DNA of 64,000 nt from Pseudomonas sp. CC120222-01a. Its GTDB lineage: Bacteria; Pseudomonadota; Gammaproteobacteria; Pseudomonadales; Pseudomonadaceae. The position numbers and the translations under genes were made by a program. Location: contig NZ_QEQQ01000005.1 in the NCBI RefSeq assembly GCF_003097235.1, positions 186,001 to 250,000 of the forward strand, in the 5' to 3' direction. The notes under the pieces are model-generated. The model did no database searches, had not been told where the DNA came from, and saw nothing but the letters and a program-made list of their open reading frames with translations. Each line of letters starts with the position of its first letter. Position 1 is the stretch's first letter. Shown piece by piece: positions 20,004-36,057 of this stretch.

Positions 20004-20873
20004 CTAATTCTTCGCAACGGCGGGTTGGGCCGTCGTCGGTGCGTTCGGTTCCCGCCAACCAACGGCAAGTCCGTTGGCGTAACGCAGATCAATGCGGGCG
20101 ATATTGGTGATCTGCTCTTTGAGTGTCTTGTCGTAAATGGCAATGAAACGGCGCATCTTCTCCACCAGGTGGTCGCGCCCCAACAGCAGCTCGATGCCCG
20201 GCCCGGCGCTGCTCGCACCGGTGGTCAGGAACCAGCTGCCCCGCTCGCGCAGCTCCAGGCGAGCGATGGAAAAGCCCAGGGGGCGCAGCATCTGGCTCAA
20301 TACCTGATATTGCTGCATGACTTGTTGCTGAGCGCGCTGCGGCCCGGCCAGCTGCGGCAGGTGCTCATAGTTGGCCAGCTCGCGCGGGGTGAAGGCCTGG
20401 CCCTGGTTGTTGAGCAGGGCCTCGTCACCCCAGCGCGCCACCGGCAGCTGTTCTTCCAGGCGGATCACCACTTCATCCGGCCACACCCGTCGCACTTCGG
20501 CATGGGCGATCCACGGCATCTGCTCAAGCTCGGCGCGCATCGCGGTGAGGTCGACGCTGAAGAAGCTCGCCGCCACGTATGGCGCAATGCGCTGCTGCAC
20601 CGACTGCTGGCTGATGTAGCTAAGGTCGCCCTGCACGTCGATCTTGGTGATTGGCCGGTCGGCATAAGGCATCAGGCGGATGGCGCCCTCATAGGCGCCG
20701 AAGCCTGCAGCCACCAGCACGATCGGCCACAGCAGGCGCTTGAGGCCGCCCAGGCTGGGCCGCGGCAGGCGCGCCGATACGGGCTCGTCGGCCACCAGTC
20801 GGCTGGCACCACGTGGCACCGGCTTGCTGCGGCCGGTAACGGGTTGCTGCTGACGTATCATTGCGCCTTGCAT
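20004..20873 (-). CDS. ftsQ: Cell division protein FtsQ
   Basis: 289 residues: a basic cytoplasmic tail, one membrane helix ([19 protein letters not shown], about 47-65), a POTRA domain ([20 protein letters not shown]) and the beta domain. FtsQ bridges early and late divisome proteins through FtsB/FtsL. An internal ATG at 20861 (MIRQQQP) is an equally plausible start. It begins 5 bp after the ddlB stop. Confidence 0.94.
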   Translation of the reverse strand: MQGAMIRQQQPVTGRSKPVPRGASRLVADEPVSARLPRPSLGGLKRLLWPIVLVAAGFGAYEGAIRLMPYADRPITKIDVQGDLSYISQQSVQQRIAPYVAASFFSVDLTAMRAELEQMPWIAHAEVRRVWPDEVVIRLEEQLPVARWGDEALLNNQGQAFTPRELANYEHLPQLAGPQRAQQQVMQQYQVLSQMLRPLGFSIARLELRERGSWFLTTGASSAGPGIELLLGRDHLVEKMRRFIAIYDKTLKEQITNIARIDLRYANGLAVGWREPNAPTTAQPAVAKN

Positions 20874-20878
20874 GATGG

Positions 20879-23272
<2,394 letters not shown>

Positions 23273-23280
<8 letters not shown>

Positions 23281-24352
23281 GGGCCACCTCCAGGCAGATA
23301 TCGACCACGGTGCTGGTTGCAGCAGGTTTGGCCAGGCGCCGTGCGGTGCCAGCCATGGTGTTGAGTTTCTCGGGTTGCATCAGCACCTCGTTCAGGCGTT
23401 CAGCGAGTTGCGCTGCGCCAGTTGTCGCTTGTGGCATGAGGAAGGCAGCGCCTTCCTGGGCCAGATATTGGGCGTTGTAGGTCTGGTGGTCGTCGATCGC
23501 GTGGGGCAAGGGCACCAGCATCGAAGGCAGGCCCGCCGCCGCGAGTTCGCTGACGGTCAGGGCACCGGCCCGGCAGACCACGATATCGGCCCAGCCATAG
23601 GCATGGGCCATGTCCTTGATGAACGGCTCGACCTGGGCCTCGACACCTGCCTCGCGGTAACGCTCGGCAGTGGCTGGCGCATGGTGCTTGCCGGCCTGGT
23701 GGAACACCTCTGGGCGCAGGTTCGCCGGTACTTCGGACAGGGCCTTAGGCAACAATTTGTTCAATGGTTCCGCACCCAGGCTGCCACCCATCACCAGCAG
23801 GCGCGCGCGGCGCTCGGCCAAGGGCGCGCGCTGGGCATCCATGAACAGCTCCGGGCGCACCGGGTTGCCGGTGGTCCGCAGCTTGTCGCTGGCGTCGAAG
23901 GTCGCCGGGAAGGCTTCGCAGACACGCGCAGCCAGCGGCAGCAGCAGGCGGTTGGTGGTGCCGGCGCGGGCGTTCTGCTCGTGGATCACCAGCGGTACAC
24001 CGCACAGCTTTGCGGCAACGCCGCCCGGGCCGGTCACATAGCCGCCGAAGCCAACTACGCACACAGGCTCGAGCTCGCGCACGATACGGCGCGCCTGGAG
24101 CACCGCCTTGACCAGGGTGAACGGTGCCTTGAGCAGCGAAAGCTTGCTCTTGCCACGCAGGCCGCTGACCTGGATCAGGTGCAGTGGCAGGCCGGCTTGC
24201 GGCACCAGTTCGTTCTCGATGCCCCGCGGGGTGCCCAGCCAGTGCACGGTGTAACCACGCGACTGGAATTCACGGGCGCAGGCCAGGGCCGGGAACACGT
24301 GCCCCCCGGTACCACCGGCCATGATCAGTACGTTCTTGCCGTCAGCGGCCAT
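23273..24352 (-). CDS. murG: UDP-GlcNAc--lipid I N-acetylglucosaminyltransferase MurG
   Basis: 359 residues. The GT-B signature is clear: [17 protein letters not shown] at the N-terminus, [26 protein letters not shown], and [22 protein letters not shown] for the UDP-GlcNAc site. MurG makes lipid II on the inner face of the membrane. The start at 24352 is conserved; an ATG at 24457 is within ftsW. It overlaps the ftsW end by 11 bp. Confidence 0.97.
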
Positions 24353-25556
24353 GACTGGTCTCCTCGGCAAAGTCACTTTCTTTGAATTCGTGCTCCTCGC
24401 TGCCCAAGTGCGTGCGACTTTCCCATTCGATGCGCAACAGCAAACCCACGCAGGCACAACAGATCACCAGCGATGAACCGCCGTAACTCAGGAACGGCAG
24501 GGTCAGGCCCTTGGTCGGCAGCAGGCCGACGTTCACCCCGATGTTGATCAGGAACTGGCCGATCCACAGGAACGCCAGGCCGAACGCCATGTAGGCGGCG
24601 AAGAACTGCTTGGCCTTCTCTGCCCACAGGCCGATATACAGCGCGCGGATGGTGACGAAGACGAACAGCGCGATGGTCACCAGCGAGCCGACCACGCCCA
24701 GCTCTTCGGCCAGCACCGAGAACACGAAGTCGGTGTGTGCTTCAGGCAGGTAGAACTGCTTCTGCACGCTGTTGCCCAGGCCCACGCCCAGCCACTCGCC
24801 GCGGCCAAAGGCGATCAGCGCCTGGGTCAGCTGGTAGCCGGAGCCGAACTGGTCGGACCAGGGGTCGGTGAAGGTGATCAGACGCGCCATCCGGTACGGC
24901 TGCGCCTGCACCAGGATGAACACCGCAGCCACCGCCAGCACCACCATCAGGCTGAAGCGGAACAACCCCACCCCGCCGAGGAACAGCATCGCGGCGGCGG
25001 CCCCCATCATCACCACGGTGGCGCCGAAGTCCGGCTCCATCAGCAGCAGAGCCGCCATTGGCAGCAGCACGATGAACGGTTTGAAGAAGCCCATCCAGGT
25101 CTCGCGCACCTCGGTCTGCCGGCGCACAAGGTAGCCGGCCAGGTAAATGACCACGAAGACCTTGGCAATCTCAGAGGGCTGCACGTTGAAGAAGCTGAAG
25201 CCGATCCAGCGCATCGAACCGTTCACTTCACGGCCGATCCCCGGCACCAGCACCAGCACCAGCAGGCCGAAGGCACCGATGAGCATCATGAAGCCCATGC
25301 GCTGCCAGGTGGCGATCGGCACCATCATGGTCGCGCCACAGGCGACCAGGCCGAGGAACACGTACACCAAGTGGCGGTACATGTGATACAGCGGGTTGCC
25401 GGACTGCACCGCAGCCACTTCCGACGATGCCGAGGTGATCATCACCAGGCCCAGGCCCAGCAGCGCCAGGCAACCGGCCAGCATGGCGAAGTCGAGGTCG
25501 ACGCCACGGCCGCTGATCAGCGGCGACGGGTACGGCTTGAGGATGCCGAAGATCAT
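24342..25556 (-). CDS. ftsW: SEDS peptidoglycan glycosyltransferase FtsW
   Basis: 404 residues with about 10 membrane helices. SEDS-family landmarks include NVQPSEIAKVFVVIYLAGYL, LLMEPDFGATVVM, QLTQALIAFGRGEWLGVGLG and GLTLPFLSYGGSSLVIC. FtsW works with FtsI to polymerise septal peptidoglycan. The start at 25556 (MIFGILKPYPSP) overlaps the murD stop by 4 bp; an ATG at 25679 is out of family. Confidence 0.95.
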   Translation of the reverse strand: MIFGILKPYPSPLISGRGVDLDFAMLAGCLALLGLGLVMITSASSEVAAVQSGNPLYHMYRHLVYVFLGLVACGATMMVPIATWQRMGFMMLIGAFGLLVLVLVPGIGREVNGSMRWIGFSFFNVQPSEIAKVFVVIYLAGYLVRRQTEVRETWMGFFKPFIVLLPMAALLLMEPDFGATVVMMGAAAAMLFLGGVGLFRFSLMVVLAVAAVFILVQAQPYRMARLITFTDPWSDQFGSGYQLTQALIAFGRGEWLGVGLGNSVQKQFYLPEAHTDFVFSVLAEELGVVGSLVTIALFVFVTIRALYIGLWAEKAKQFFAAYMAFGLAFLWIGQFLINIGVNVGLLPTKGLTLPFLSYGGSSLVICCACVGLLLRIEWESRTHLGSEEHEFKESDFAEETSHGR

Positions 25557-26899
25557 GCCAGCCCTCCCGCCGCCTGGGCGAACAGGCGCCCGCGTTCTTC
25601 GAAGTTCTTGAACATGTCGAGGCTGGCGCAGGCCGGCGACAGCAGCACCGCGTCGCCCGGCTGGGCCAGCTCGGCACACTGCTGCACAGCCTCGTCCAGG
25701 GTCTGGACCCGCACCAGCGGCGCGCCATCACCCAGGGCATCGGCCAGGCGCTCGGCATCACGGCCAAGCAGTACCACGGCGCGGCAGAAGCGTTTGACCG
25801 GCTCGCGCAGGGCGGCGAAATCGGCACCCTTGCCGTCGCCACCGGCGATCAACACCAGTTTGCCGTCGATGTCCGCACCCAGGCCTTCGATCGCGGCCAG
25901 GGCAGCGCCGACGTTGGTGGCCTTGGAGTCGTCGTACCAGTTGACGGCGTTGCGCTCACGGATCCACTGGCAACGGTGAGCCAGGCCCTTGAACTCGCGC
26001 AGTGCTTCGAGCATTGGCGCGAACGGCAAACCGGCAGCGTGACCGAGGGCCAGGGCCGCCAGGGCGTTGCTCTGGTTGTGGGCGCCACGAATCTTCAGCT
26101 CACGCACCGGCATCAGCGTCTGGAATTCGTACGCCAGGTATTTCTCGCCATCGACTTCACGCAGGCCGAAGGCCTTGAAGTCCGGCTGGTTGAGGCCGAA
26201 GGTGAAGCATGGGCGGCCTTCCACCGGCAGCGGTCGGCTCAGGGCATCCTGGCGGTTGACCACGACCTGACGGGCACCGCGGAAGATCCGGTGCTTGGCC
26301 AGGTGGTAGGCCGGCAGGCCGCTGTAGCGGTCCATGTGGTCTTCGCTGATGTTCAGCACAGTGGCCACTTCGGCGTTGAGCTGGTCGGTGGTTTCCAGCT
26401 GGAAGCTCGACAGCTCCAGCACATACAGCTCGACGTCGTCGCTCAGCAGGTCCAGCGCCGGGGTGCCCAGGTTGCCACCCACGGCCACGCGCTTGCCGGC
26501 CTTGGCGGCCATCTCGCCGACCAGGGTGGTCACGGTGCTTTTCGCGTTGGAGCCGCTGATCGCCACGATCGGCGCCTTGGCATGGCGGGCGAACAGTTCG
26601 ATGTCACCGGACAGCAGCACGCCACGCGCCGCTGCCTGCTGCAGGGCCGGGGTGGCCAGGGCCAGGCCCGGGCTCACGTACAGCTCGTTGGCGCGGCACA
26701 GGAAGTCCACGTCCAGTTCACCACAGCGCACTTCCACCTGCGGGTAATCACGGCGCAGGGTTTCCAGTTCCGGCGGTTGCTCGCGGGTGTCGGCGACCGC
26801 AAAGGCAATGCCCCGGTTCGCCAGGAAGCGAACCAGGGACATGCCGCTCTTGCCGAGGCCGACAACGATGCGGAATTGGTCGGAAGCGATCAATGACAC
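25553..26899 (-). CDS. murD: UDP-N-acetylmuramoylalanine--D-glutamate ligase
   Basis: 448 residues. The N-terminal GLGKSGMSLVRFLANRG motif binds the UDP moiety. The P-loop is GSNAKSTVTTLV (Ala where many MurDs have Gly), followed by GGNLGTPALDLL and the Mur-ligase box NWYDDSKATNVGAALAA. MurD adds D-glutamate to UDP-MurNAc-L-Ala. It begins 6 bp after mraY. Confidence 0.96.
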   Translation of the reverse strand: MSLIASDQFRIVVGLGKSGMSLVRFLANRGIAFAVADTREQPPELETLRRDYPQVEVRCGELDVDFLCRANELYVSPGLALATPALQQAAARGVLLSGDIELFARHAKAPIVAISGSNAKSTVTTLVGEMAAKAGKRVAVGGNLGTPALDLLSDDVELYVLELSSFQLETTDQLNAEVATVLNISEDHMDRYSGLPAYHLAKHRIFRGARQVVVNRQDALSRPLPVEGRPCFTFGLNQPDFKAFGLREVDGEKYLAYEFQTLMPVRELKIRGAHNQSNALAALALGHAAGLPFAPMLEALREFKGLAHRCQWIRERNAVNWYDDSKATNVGAALAAIEGLGADIDGKLVLIAGGDGKGADFAALREPVKRFCRAVVLLGRDAERLADALGDGAPLVRVQTLDEAVQQCAELAQPGDAVLLSPACASLDMFKNFEERGRLFAQAAGGLA

Positions 26900-26905
26900 G
26901 CTTTT

Positions 26906-27988
26906 CTACCTCAGTTTCAGGGTTGCCAGGCCGATCAGTACCAGAATCACGGTGATGATCCAGAATCGGACGATCACGCGTGGCTCAGGCCAGCCCTTGA
27001 GTTCAAAGTGGTGGTGAATCGGCGCCATGCGGAACACGCGCTTGCCGGTGAGCTTGAACGAGGCGACCTGGATCACCACCGACAGGGTTTCCATCACGAA
27101 GATGCCGCCCATGATGAACAGTACGATTTCCTGGCGCACGATCACGGCGATGGTGCCCAATGCGGCGCCCAGCGCCAGTGCGCCGACGTCGCCCATGAAC
27201 ACCTGGGCCGGATAGGTGTTGAACCACAGGAAGCCCAGGCCGGCACCGATCAGCGCGCCGCAGAACACGATCAGCTCGCCCGAGCCCGGTACGTAAGGAA
27301 TCAGCAGGTATTCGGCAAACTTCACGTTACCCGACAGGTAGCAGAAGATACCCAGGGCGCCGCCGACCATCACGGTTGGCATGATCGCCAGGCCATCGAG
27401 GCCGTCGGTCAGGTTGACTGCGTTGCTCGAGCCGACGATGACGAAATAGGTCAGTACGACGAAGCCGATACCCAGCGGGATGGTGAAGTCCTTGAGGAAC
27501 GGCACGATCAGCGTGGTCTCGACAGTGGTCGGTGCGGTCATGTACAGGAACACCGCCGCGCCCAGGCCGAACACCGATTGCCAGAAGTACTTCCAGCGGC
27601 TCGGCAGGCCACGCGAGTTCTTTTCGATCACCTTGCGGTAGTCGTCGACCCAGCCGATGGCACCGAACAGCAGGGTGACGATCAGCACGGTCCAGACATA
27701 GCGGTTGGACAGGTCGGCCCACAGCAGGGTGCTGACGCCGATGGCAGACAGGATCAGTGCGCCACCCATGGTCGGGGTGCCGGACTTGGACAGGTGCGAT
27801 TGCGGGCCGTCATTACGAACGGCCTGACCGATCTGGCGAATCTGCAGGGTACGGATCATCCACGGCCCCAGCCACAGCGCCAGTGACAACGCGGTCAGTA
27901 CACCAAGAATCCCGCGCAGGGACAGGTACTGGAAGACCGCGAAGCCCTTGTGGAACTGTTGCAGATACTCGGCCAACAGCAGCAGCAT
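26906..27988 (-). CDS. mraY: Phospho-MurNAc-pentapeptide transferase MraY
   Basis: 360 residues and about 10 membrane helices. Family motifs include [34 protein letters not shown] (Asp-Asp catalytic pair), [13 protein letters not shown] and the C-terminal [13 protein letters not shown]. MraY makes lipid I from undecaprenyl phosphate. The start codon overlaps the murF stop by 1 bp (TAATG); an ATG at 28015 lies within murF. Confidence 0.96.
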   Translation of the reverse strand: MLLLLAEYLQQFHKGFAVFQYLSLRGILGVLTALSLALWLGPWMIRTLQIRQIGQAVRNDGPQSHLSKSGTPTMGGALILSAIGVSTLLWADLSNRYVWTVLIVTLLFGAIGWVDDYRKVIEKNSRGLPSRWKYFWQSVFGLGAAVFLYMTAPTTVETTLIVPFLKDFTIPLGIGFVVLTYFVIVGSSNAVNLTDGLDGLAIMPTVMVGGALGIFCYLSGNVKFAEYLLIPYVPGSGELIVFCGALIGAGLGFLWFNTYPAQVFMGDVGALALGAALGTIAVIVRQEIVLFIMGGIFVMETLSVVIQVASFKLTGKRVFRMAPIHHHFELKGWPEPRVIVRFWIITVILVLIGLATLKLR

Positions 27989-29347
27989 TAATGTTTCTCC
28001 CCGCTGGCACCGCACAATGCCGCCACGACGTTTTCCATCGCAGCGCTGCGCGAGCCCTTGATCAAGATAGTGGTTTCGCTGGCAGTCTCGGCTCGAACAG
28101 CGTCGATCAGCTCAGCTTGCGTTGCGAAATGACGGCCATCGGCGCCGAACGCCTTGACCGCATGAATCATGTTGGAACCCACTGCATACAGGGCATCGAC
28201 CTTGCCATGCGCGTACTCGCCCACCTGACGGTGACCTTCTTCCGCCCACTGGCCCAGCTCGCCGATATCTCCCAGCACCAGAACGGTGCGCCCGGAAAAG
28301 GCGCGGAGTATATCAATGGCCGCGCACATCGAGGTGGGATTTGCGTTGTAGGTATCATCAATTACCCGCACGCCATTCGGGGCAACTTGCGCCACGGTGC
28401 GGCCCTTGACCGGTTGCACGGCGTTGAGGCCGGCGGCGATGCCATTCAGGCTCAGACCAACGGCATGGGCAGCGGCGGCTGCGGCCAGGGCATTGCTGAC
28501 GTTGTGGGTGCCGAGCAGGTTCAGCTGCACCGGCACACTGCCATCAGGACCGTGCAGGGTGAAGGACGGGCAGCCACGGGCATCACGGCCAATGTCGCTG
28601 GCATGGAAGTCGGCCTGCGGGTTGTCCAGGGCGAAGCTGAAGATGCGATGGTTGCCAGCGCGCTTGCGCCAGATCTCGAACGCCTTGTCGGCCAGGTTGA
28701 GGATGGCGGTGCCGCCCTCGCCCAGGCCTTCGAGGATTTCGCCCTTGGCTTCGACGATCTTCTCGGGGCCACCGAACTCGCCAACGTGGGCGGTGCCGGC
28801 GTTGTTGATGATCACCACCTGCGGCTGGGTCAGGCCCACGGTGTAACGGATCTCGCCGATGCGCGAAGCGCCCAGCTCGATCACCGCAGCGCTATGCTCC
28901 GGAGCGATTTCCAGCAAGGTCAGCGGTGCACCGAGGTCGTTGTTAAGGTTGCCGCGGGTGGCATGCACCAGGCCACGGGTGCGCAAGATGCTGGCAAGCA
29001 TCTCCTTGACCGTGGTCTTGCCGCTGGAACCGGTGATGGCGACAACTGGTTTGTCAAAGGCAGCGCGATTCAGCGCACCGAGCTGGCCGAGCGCTACGCG
29101 GCAGTCGGCGACCAGCAGCTGCGGCAGATCGACATCGGCGATTTCGCGCTCGACCAGTGCAGCGACGGCACCTTTTGCCTTCACGTCGGCGAGGTAGTCA
29201 TGGCCATCGAAGCGCGGCCCGGTCAGTGCGACGAACAATTGACCTTCACCGACGCTGCGGCTGTCGATGCTGACACCGGTGAAGCTGGCGTCGGCGTTGA
29301 CCAGACGCGCATTCAAGGTGCCGGTCAGCTGGCTGAGGGTCATGGGC

Positions 29348-29355
<8 letters not shown>
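27988..29355 (-). CDS. murF: UDP-MurNAc-tripeptide--D-alanyl-D-alanine ligase
   Basis: 455 residues. P-loop [15 protein letters not shown], Mur-ligase box [13 protein letters not shown], and the C-terminal [18 protein letters not shown]. MurF adds D-Ala-D-Ala to complete the pentapeptide. Its start overlaps the murE end by 8 bp. Confidence 0.96.
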
Positions 29356-32857
<3,502 letters not shown>

Positions 32858-32861
<4 letters not shown>

Positions 32862-33805
32862 CGAAGCTTCTCCGCCACCCGCATCACGGCGCTGCGCGAC
32901 CGCGGGTTGGCCTTGAGTTCGGCATCGGAGGCAAACTGGGCCTTGCCGATCAGCTTGATCTTCGGCTCGAAGACCTTGTGCTGTACCGGCAGGTTGCGTG
33001 GCAGGTTGTCGGCCTCGCCCTTGACCAGCTTGCGCATGAACAGCTTGACGATACGGTCTTCCAGCGAGTGGAAGCTGATGACCGCCAGACGGCCGCCTAC
33101 TTCCAGGGCGTCGAGCGCAGCTTCAAGACCCGCTTCGAGGTCACCCAGCTCGTTGTTGACGTGGATACGCAGGCCCTGGAAGGCCCGGGTCGCCGGGTTC
33201 TTGCCCTTTTCCCAGGCCGGGTTGGCGACCTTGAGCACTTCAGCCAGGTCGGCGGTGCGGGTGAACGGCTGCTTCTCGCGGCGCTCGACCACGGCACGGG
33301 CCATGCGCCCGGCAAAGCGCTCTTCGCCGTACTCCTTGAAGACACGGGCAATTTCTTCGACGGGGGCGGTGGCGATGAACTCGGCAGCGCTGATGCCCTG
33401 ATCCGGGTTCATGCGCATGTCCAGCGGGCCATCGTTGAGGAAGCTGAAGCCGCGCTCAGGGTCATCCAGCTGCGGCGAGGACACGCCCAGATCAAGCAGG
33501 ATACCGCTGACCTTGCCGGCCAGACCGCGCTCGGCGACTTCCGCGCCGAGCTCGGCAAAGCTGCGCTGCACAATGACAAAGCGGCCGTCTTCGGCCGCCA
33601 GCGCTTGCCCGGTGGCAATCGCTTGAGGATCTTTGTCGAAGCCCAGCAGCCGCCCTTGCGGCCCGAGCTTGCTGAGGATCAGGCGGCTATGCCCGCCACG
33701 CCCGAAGGTGCCGTCCAGATAGCAACCGTCGGCGCGCAGGGCCAATGCCTCGACTGCTTCGTCGAGGAGGACGGTGATGTGGTTGAAGCCGCTATCTATG
33801 GTCAC
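32858..33805 (-). CDS. rsmH: 16S rRNA (cytosine1402-N4)-methyltransferase RsmH
   Basis: 315 residues (formerly MraW). SAM-binding region [14 protein letters not shown], catalytic segment [20 protein letters not shown], and the tail [13 protein letters not shown]...[13 protein letters not shown]. It methylates C1402 in the ribosomal P site. It overlaps mraZ by 4 bp. Confidence 0.96.
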
Positions 33806-34257
33806 AGGATCAGGTCACGCAAATCGTCGGGCATGGCGCCCGGTTGTTGGATAGCTGCAAGGTCGGCTGCCGAAACCGCGTTCCAGGCATCCTCATCCCA
33901 CAGCTGGAATTTGTTCAACTGCCCCACCAGCATCGCCTTCTTGTCCAGCTTGGCGTACTCACGCAGGCGGGGCGGTACCAGGAAACGCCCACTGCCATCG
34001 AGCTCCAGGTCAACCGCATTACCGATCAGCAAGCGCTGCAGGCGGCGGTTTTCCTCACGCAACGACGGCAAGGCACGCAACTTGGCTTCAATCTGTTCCC
34101 ACTCATCGAGGGGATAAACACACAAGCAGGGGTCAACGGCGTCGATGGTCACGATCAGCTGACCATTGCAACGCGAATCGAGCTCGTCACGGTACCGGCT
34201 CGGCATGGCGAGACGGCCCTTGGCATCGAGGCTGACGGCGTTGGCTCCGCGGAACAC
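33802..34257 (-). CDS. mraZ: Transcriptional regulator MraZ (GTG start)
   Basis: 151 residues with two AbrB-like swapped-hairpin domains, each containing the MraZ signature ([16 protein letters not shown] near residue 10 and [15 protein letters not shown] near 85). MraZ forms a ring and binds direct repeats in its own promoter to repress the dcw cluster. The start is taken as GTG at 34257, giving the conserved [15 protein letters not shown]-terminus with GTGGGGA upstream. The ATG at 34275 would add MWGIAA and remove the ribosome binding site from a sensible distance. Confidence 0.94.
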   Translation of the reverse strand: MFRGANAVSLDAKGRLAMPSRYRDELDSRCNGQLIVTIDAVDPCLCVYPLDEWEQIEAKLRALPSLREENRRLQRLLIGNAVDLELDGSGRFLVPPRLREYAKLDKKAMLVGQLNKFQLWDEDAWNAVSAADLAAIQQPGAMPDDLRDLIL

Positions 34258-34299
34258 GGCTGCGATTCCCCACAATGTTAGCTTTTTTGTGCCAGAAAA

Positions 34300-34326
34300 C
34301 CCACTTCATCCCACTTTCTGCCACTT
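34300..34326 (-). promoter_or_regulatory. MraZ operator: three 10-bp-spaced repeats
   Basis: On the plus strand, CCCACTT at 34300-34306, CCCACTT at 34310-34316 and GCCACTT at 34320-34326 are spaced exactly 10 bp. On the coding strand this is AAGTGGC, AAGTGGG, AAGTGGG. GTGGG-type direct repeats with 10-bp periodicity are the known MraZ binding sites. They begin just downstream of the -10 hexamer, so bound MraZ would cover the transcription start. Confidence 0.8.
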
Positions 34327-34332
34327 GCGCAC

Positions 34333-34362
34333 ACTATAGGAATCCGCCCGCTGCACCGTCAA
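34333..34362 (-). promoter_or_regulatory. Sigma70 promoter of the dcw cluster (PmraZ)
   Basis: Minus strand -35 TTGACG (34357-34362) and -10 TATAGT (34333-34338) with an 18-bp spacer. The start would be near 34326, at the edge of the MraZ repeats. It is the only promoter of this quality seen ahead of the 16-gene run to lpxC. Confidence 0.75.
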
Positions 34363-34567
34363 GGCACGTTCATAAGGAAAACCCTTACAGGACCGAGATT
34401 TAGCGCAACAAAGGAATGCGGAAGGACTGCCAGGCGGGGAAAAACACGAGAAAAATCAAACCGACTCAAACGTATGCCGTTCGAAGTTAAAGTGAATTAT
34501 TAAGAGTAAGATCTTTTTGGTATTACCAAGAGGGATCTGCTATCGAATCAAGCAGGAAGGGGGAAGG
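34363..34567. other. Non-coding spacer between the mraZ promoter and rnpB
   Basis: AT-richer than its surroundings and without a supported gene. The only structure seen is near 34508-34537: AGATC and GATCT arms enclosing TTGGT-ATT-ACCAA. It lies about 30 bp past the 3' end of rnpB and could be a processing or stop signal, but lacks a U-run. Confidence 0.4.
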
Positions 34568-34926
34568 TGGAGAGTCGATCTGTAAGCCGGGTTTTGTCGA
34601 GGACAGTCATTCCTCTACGACGGCCATCACTGGACGCCTCTAGCAACCTACCCGGTTCCGACGCGGGCCACGCCTGATGGAACCCTATTTGGTCTTGCTC
34701 CGAGTGGGGTTTACCTAGCCACGAACTGTTGCCAGCCGTGCGGTGCGCTCTTACCGCACCTTTTCACCCTTACCGGCACCGAAGTGCTTAGGCGGTTATT
34801 TTCTGTGGCACTTTCCGTAGGCTCGCGCCTCCCAGGCGTTACCTGGCACTCTGCCCTATGGAGCCCGGACTTTCCTCCCCCATCTTTTGCGGAACAAAAG
34901 ACGGCAGCGACTGTCCGATCGACTCT
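34568..34926 (-). ncRNA. rnpB: RNase P RNA
   Basis: The minus strand reads AGAGTCGATCGGACAGTCGC at its 5' end and ends ...CCCGGCTTACAGATCGACTCTCC, so the two ends pair (GAGTCGATC with GATCGACTC) as helix P1 of bacterial type A RNase P RNA. Other invariant pieces are present: GAGGAAAGTCCGGGCTCC, the AGGGTGAAAAGGTGCGGTAAGAGCGCACC region, and GAGCAAGACCAAATAGG. About 359 nt. It is the ribozyme that matures tRNA 5' ends. Exact ends are inferred from the pairing. Confidence 0.95.
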
Positions 34927-34993
34927 CCGCCGACAAGGTTAACGGCACGCGCGCGCAAGAACAAGCAATACCGTCAGCTATGTCTAATTGCCA

Positions 34994-35869
34994 CTACTGC
35001 GTTTTCTGTTTTTCCAGGGCCACTTGATACAACAGATTCTTGCGCACGCCGGTGATTTCCGCCGCCAATGCCGCCGCCCTTTTCAGTGGCAACTCGGCCA
35101 GCAACAGGTCCAGCACACGCTGCGCCTCGGCGCTGATCGCATCTTCGCCTTCAGGCGCACTCCAGCCACCGACCAGCACCACGCACTCGCCGCGCTGCTG
35201 GTTGCTGTCGCCAGCGACGAACGCGCGCAGTTCAGCCAATGGCAGGCCTTTGAGGGTCTCGAAGGTCTTGGTCAGCTCGCGCGCCAGCAGCGCCGGGCGC
35301 TCGCCGCCGAACACCAGCTCCATGTCTTCGAGGCACTCCAGGATGCGGTGAGGCGCCTCATAGAAGATCAACGTGCGAGGCTCTTCCTTGACCTGCTCCA
35401 GACGCGCCCGACGCCCGGCGGCCTTGGCCGGCAGGAAGCCTTCGAAAATGAAGCGGTCGGAAGGCAGGCCGGCCGCCGAAAGCGCGGCAATCAAGGCGCA
35501 GGCGCCTGGCACTGGCACCACGCTGACCCCAGCGGCCCGCGCCTGGCGAACCAGGTGGTAGCCCGGATCGGAAATCAGCGGCGTACCGGCATCGGAAACC
35601 AGCGCCACATCTTCGCCGGCCAGCAACTTGGTGATGAAGCGGCCGCCCTCGTCACGTTCGTTGTGCTCATGACAGGCCGCCAGCGGCGTATCGATGCCGA
35701 AATGCTGCAGCAGGCGGATCGAATGCCGGGTGTCCTCGGCGGCGATCAGGGCGACATCGGCCAGCACCTTGAGCGCCCTGGCGCTCATGTCATCAAGGTT
35801 GCCGATGGGGGTCGCGACCACATAAAGCGTCCCCACGTTGGATTTCGAAGCCCCGGCCACATCAGTCAC
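34994..35869 (-). CDS. rsmI: 16S rRNA (cytidine1402-2'-O)-methyltransferase RsmI
   Basis: 291 residues, tetrapyrrole-methylase fold: [21 protein letters not shown] at the start, then [27 protein letters not shown] and a C-terminal [12 protein letters not shown] domain. RsmI methylates the 2'-O of C1402, the same nucleotide RsmH modifies on the base. GTG at 35869 is preferred because AGGA sits 8 bases upstream; the ATG at 35878 (three codons earlier) is possible. A TACAAT -10-like box lies upstream (35903-35908, minus strand). Confidence 0.93.
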   Translation of the reverse strand: MTDVAGASKSNVGTLYVVATPIGNLDDMSARALKVLADVALIAAEDTRHSIRLLQHFGIDTPLAACHEHNERDEGGRFITKLLAGEDVALVSDAGTPLISDPGYHLVRQARAAGVSVVPVPGACALIAALSAAGLPSDRFIFEGFLPAKAAGRRARLEQVKEEPRTLIFYEAPHRILECLEDMELVFGGERPALLARELTKTFETLKGLPLAELRAFVAGDSNQQRGECVVLVGGWSAPEGEDAISAEAQRVLDLLLAELPLKRAAALAAEITGVRKNLLYQVALEKQKTQ

Positions 35870-36057
35870 TGCACACATCCTGCCTTTCGGATCAAAGGCG
35901 CTATTGTAGCCCGAGCGCCGGTAACAGGGCGCAAAGAACTTCATCGGCGGCCCCGCGCAAGCCACCTATAGTGAAGGTTCTGCTAACGGCAGATCGCGCC
36001 CCGGCCGCCGCTTGGGTACAATTGCCGGCCAACTTGATCGAGTAACAGGACCTTTAC

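Noticed and set aside
34508..34537. rnpB terminator in the AGATC...GATCT hairpin
   Set aside because: No U-run follows on the minus strand. It is recorded as structure only.
34858..35055. Small plus-strand frame overlapping rnpB
   Set aside because: It lies on the complement of a structured RNA and has no ribosome binding site or similarity.
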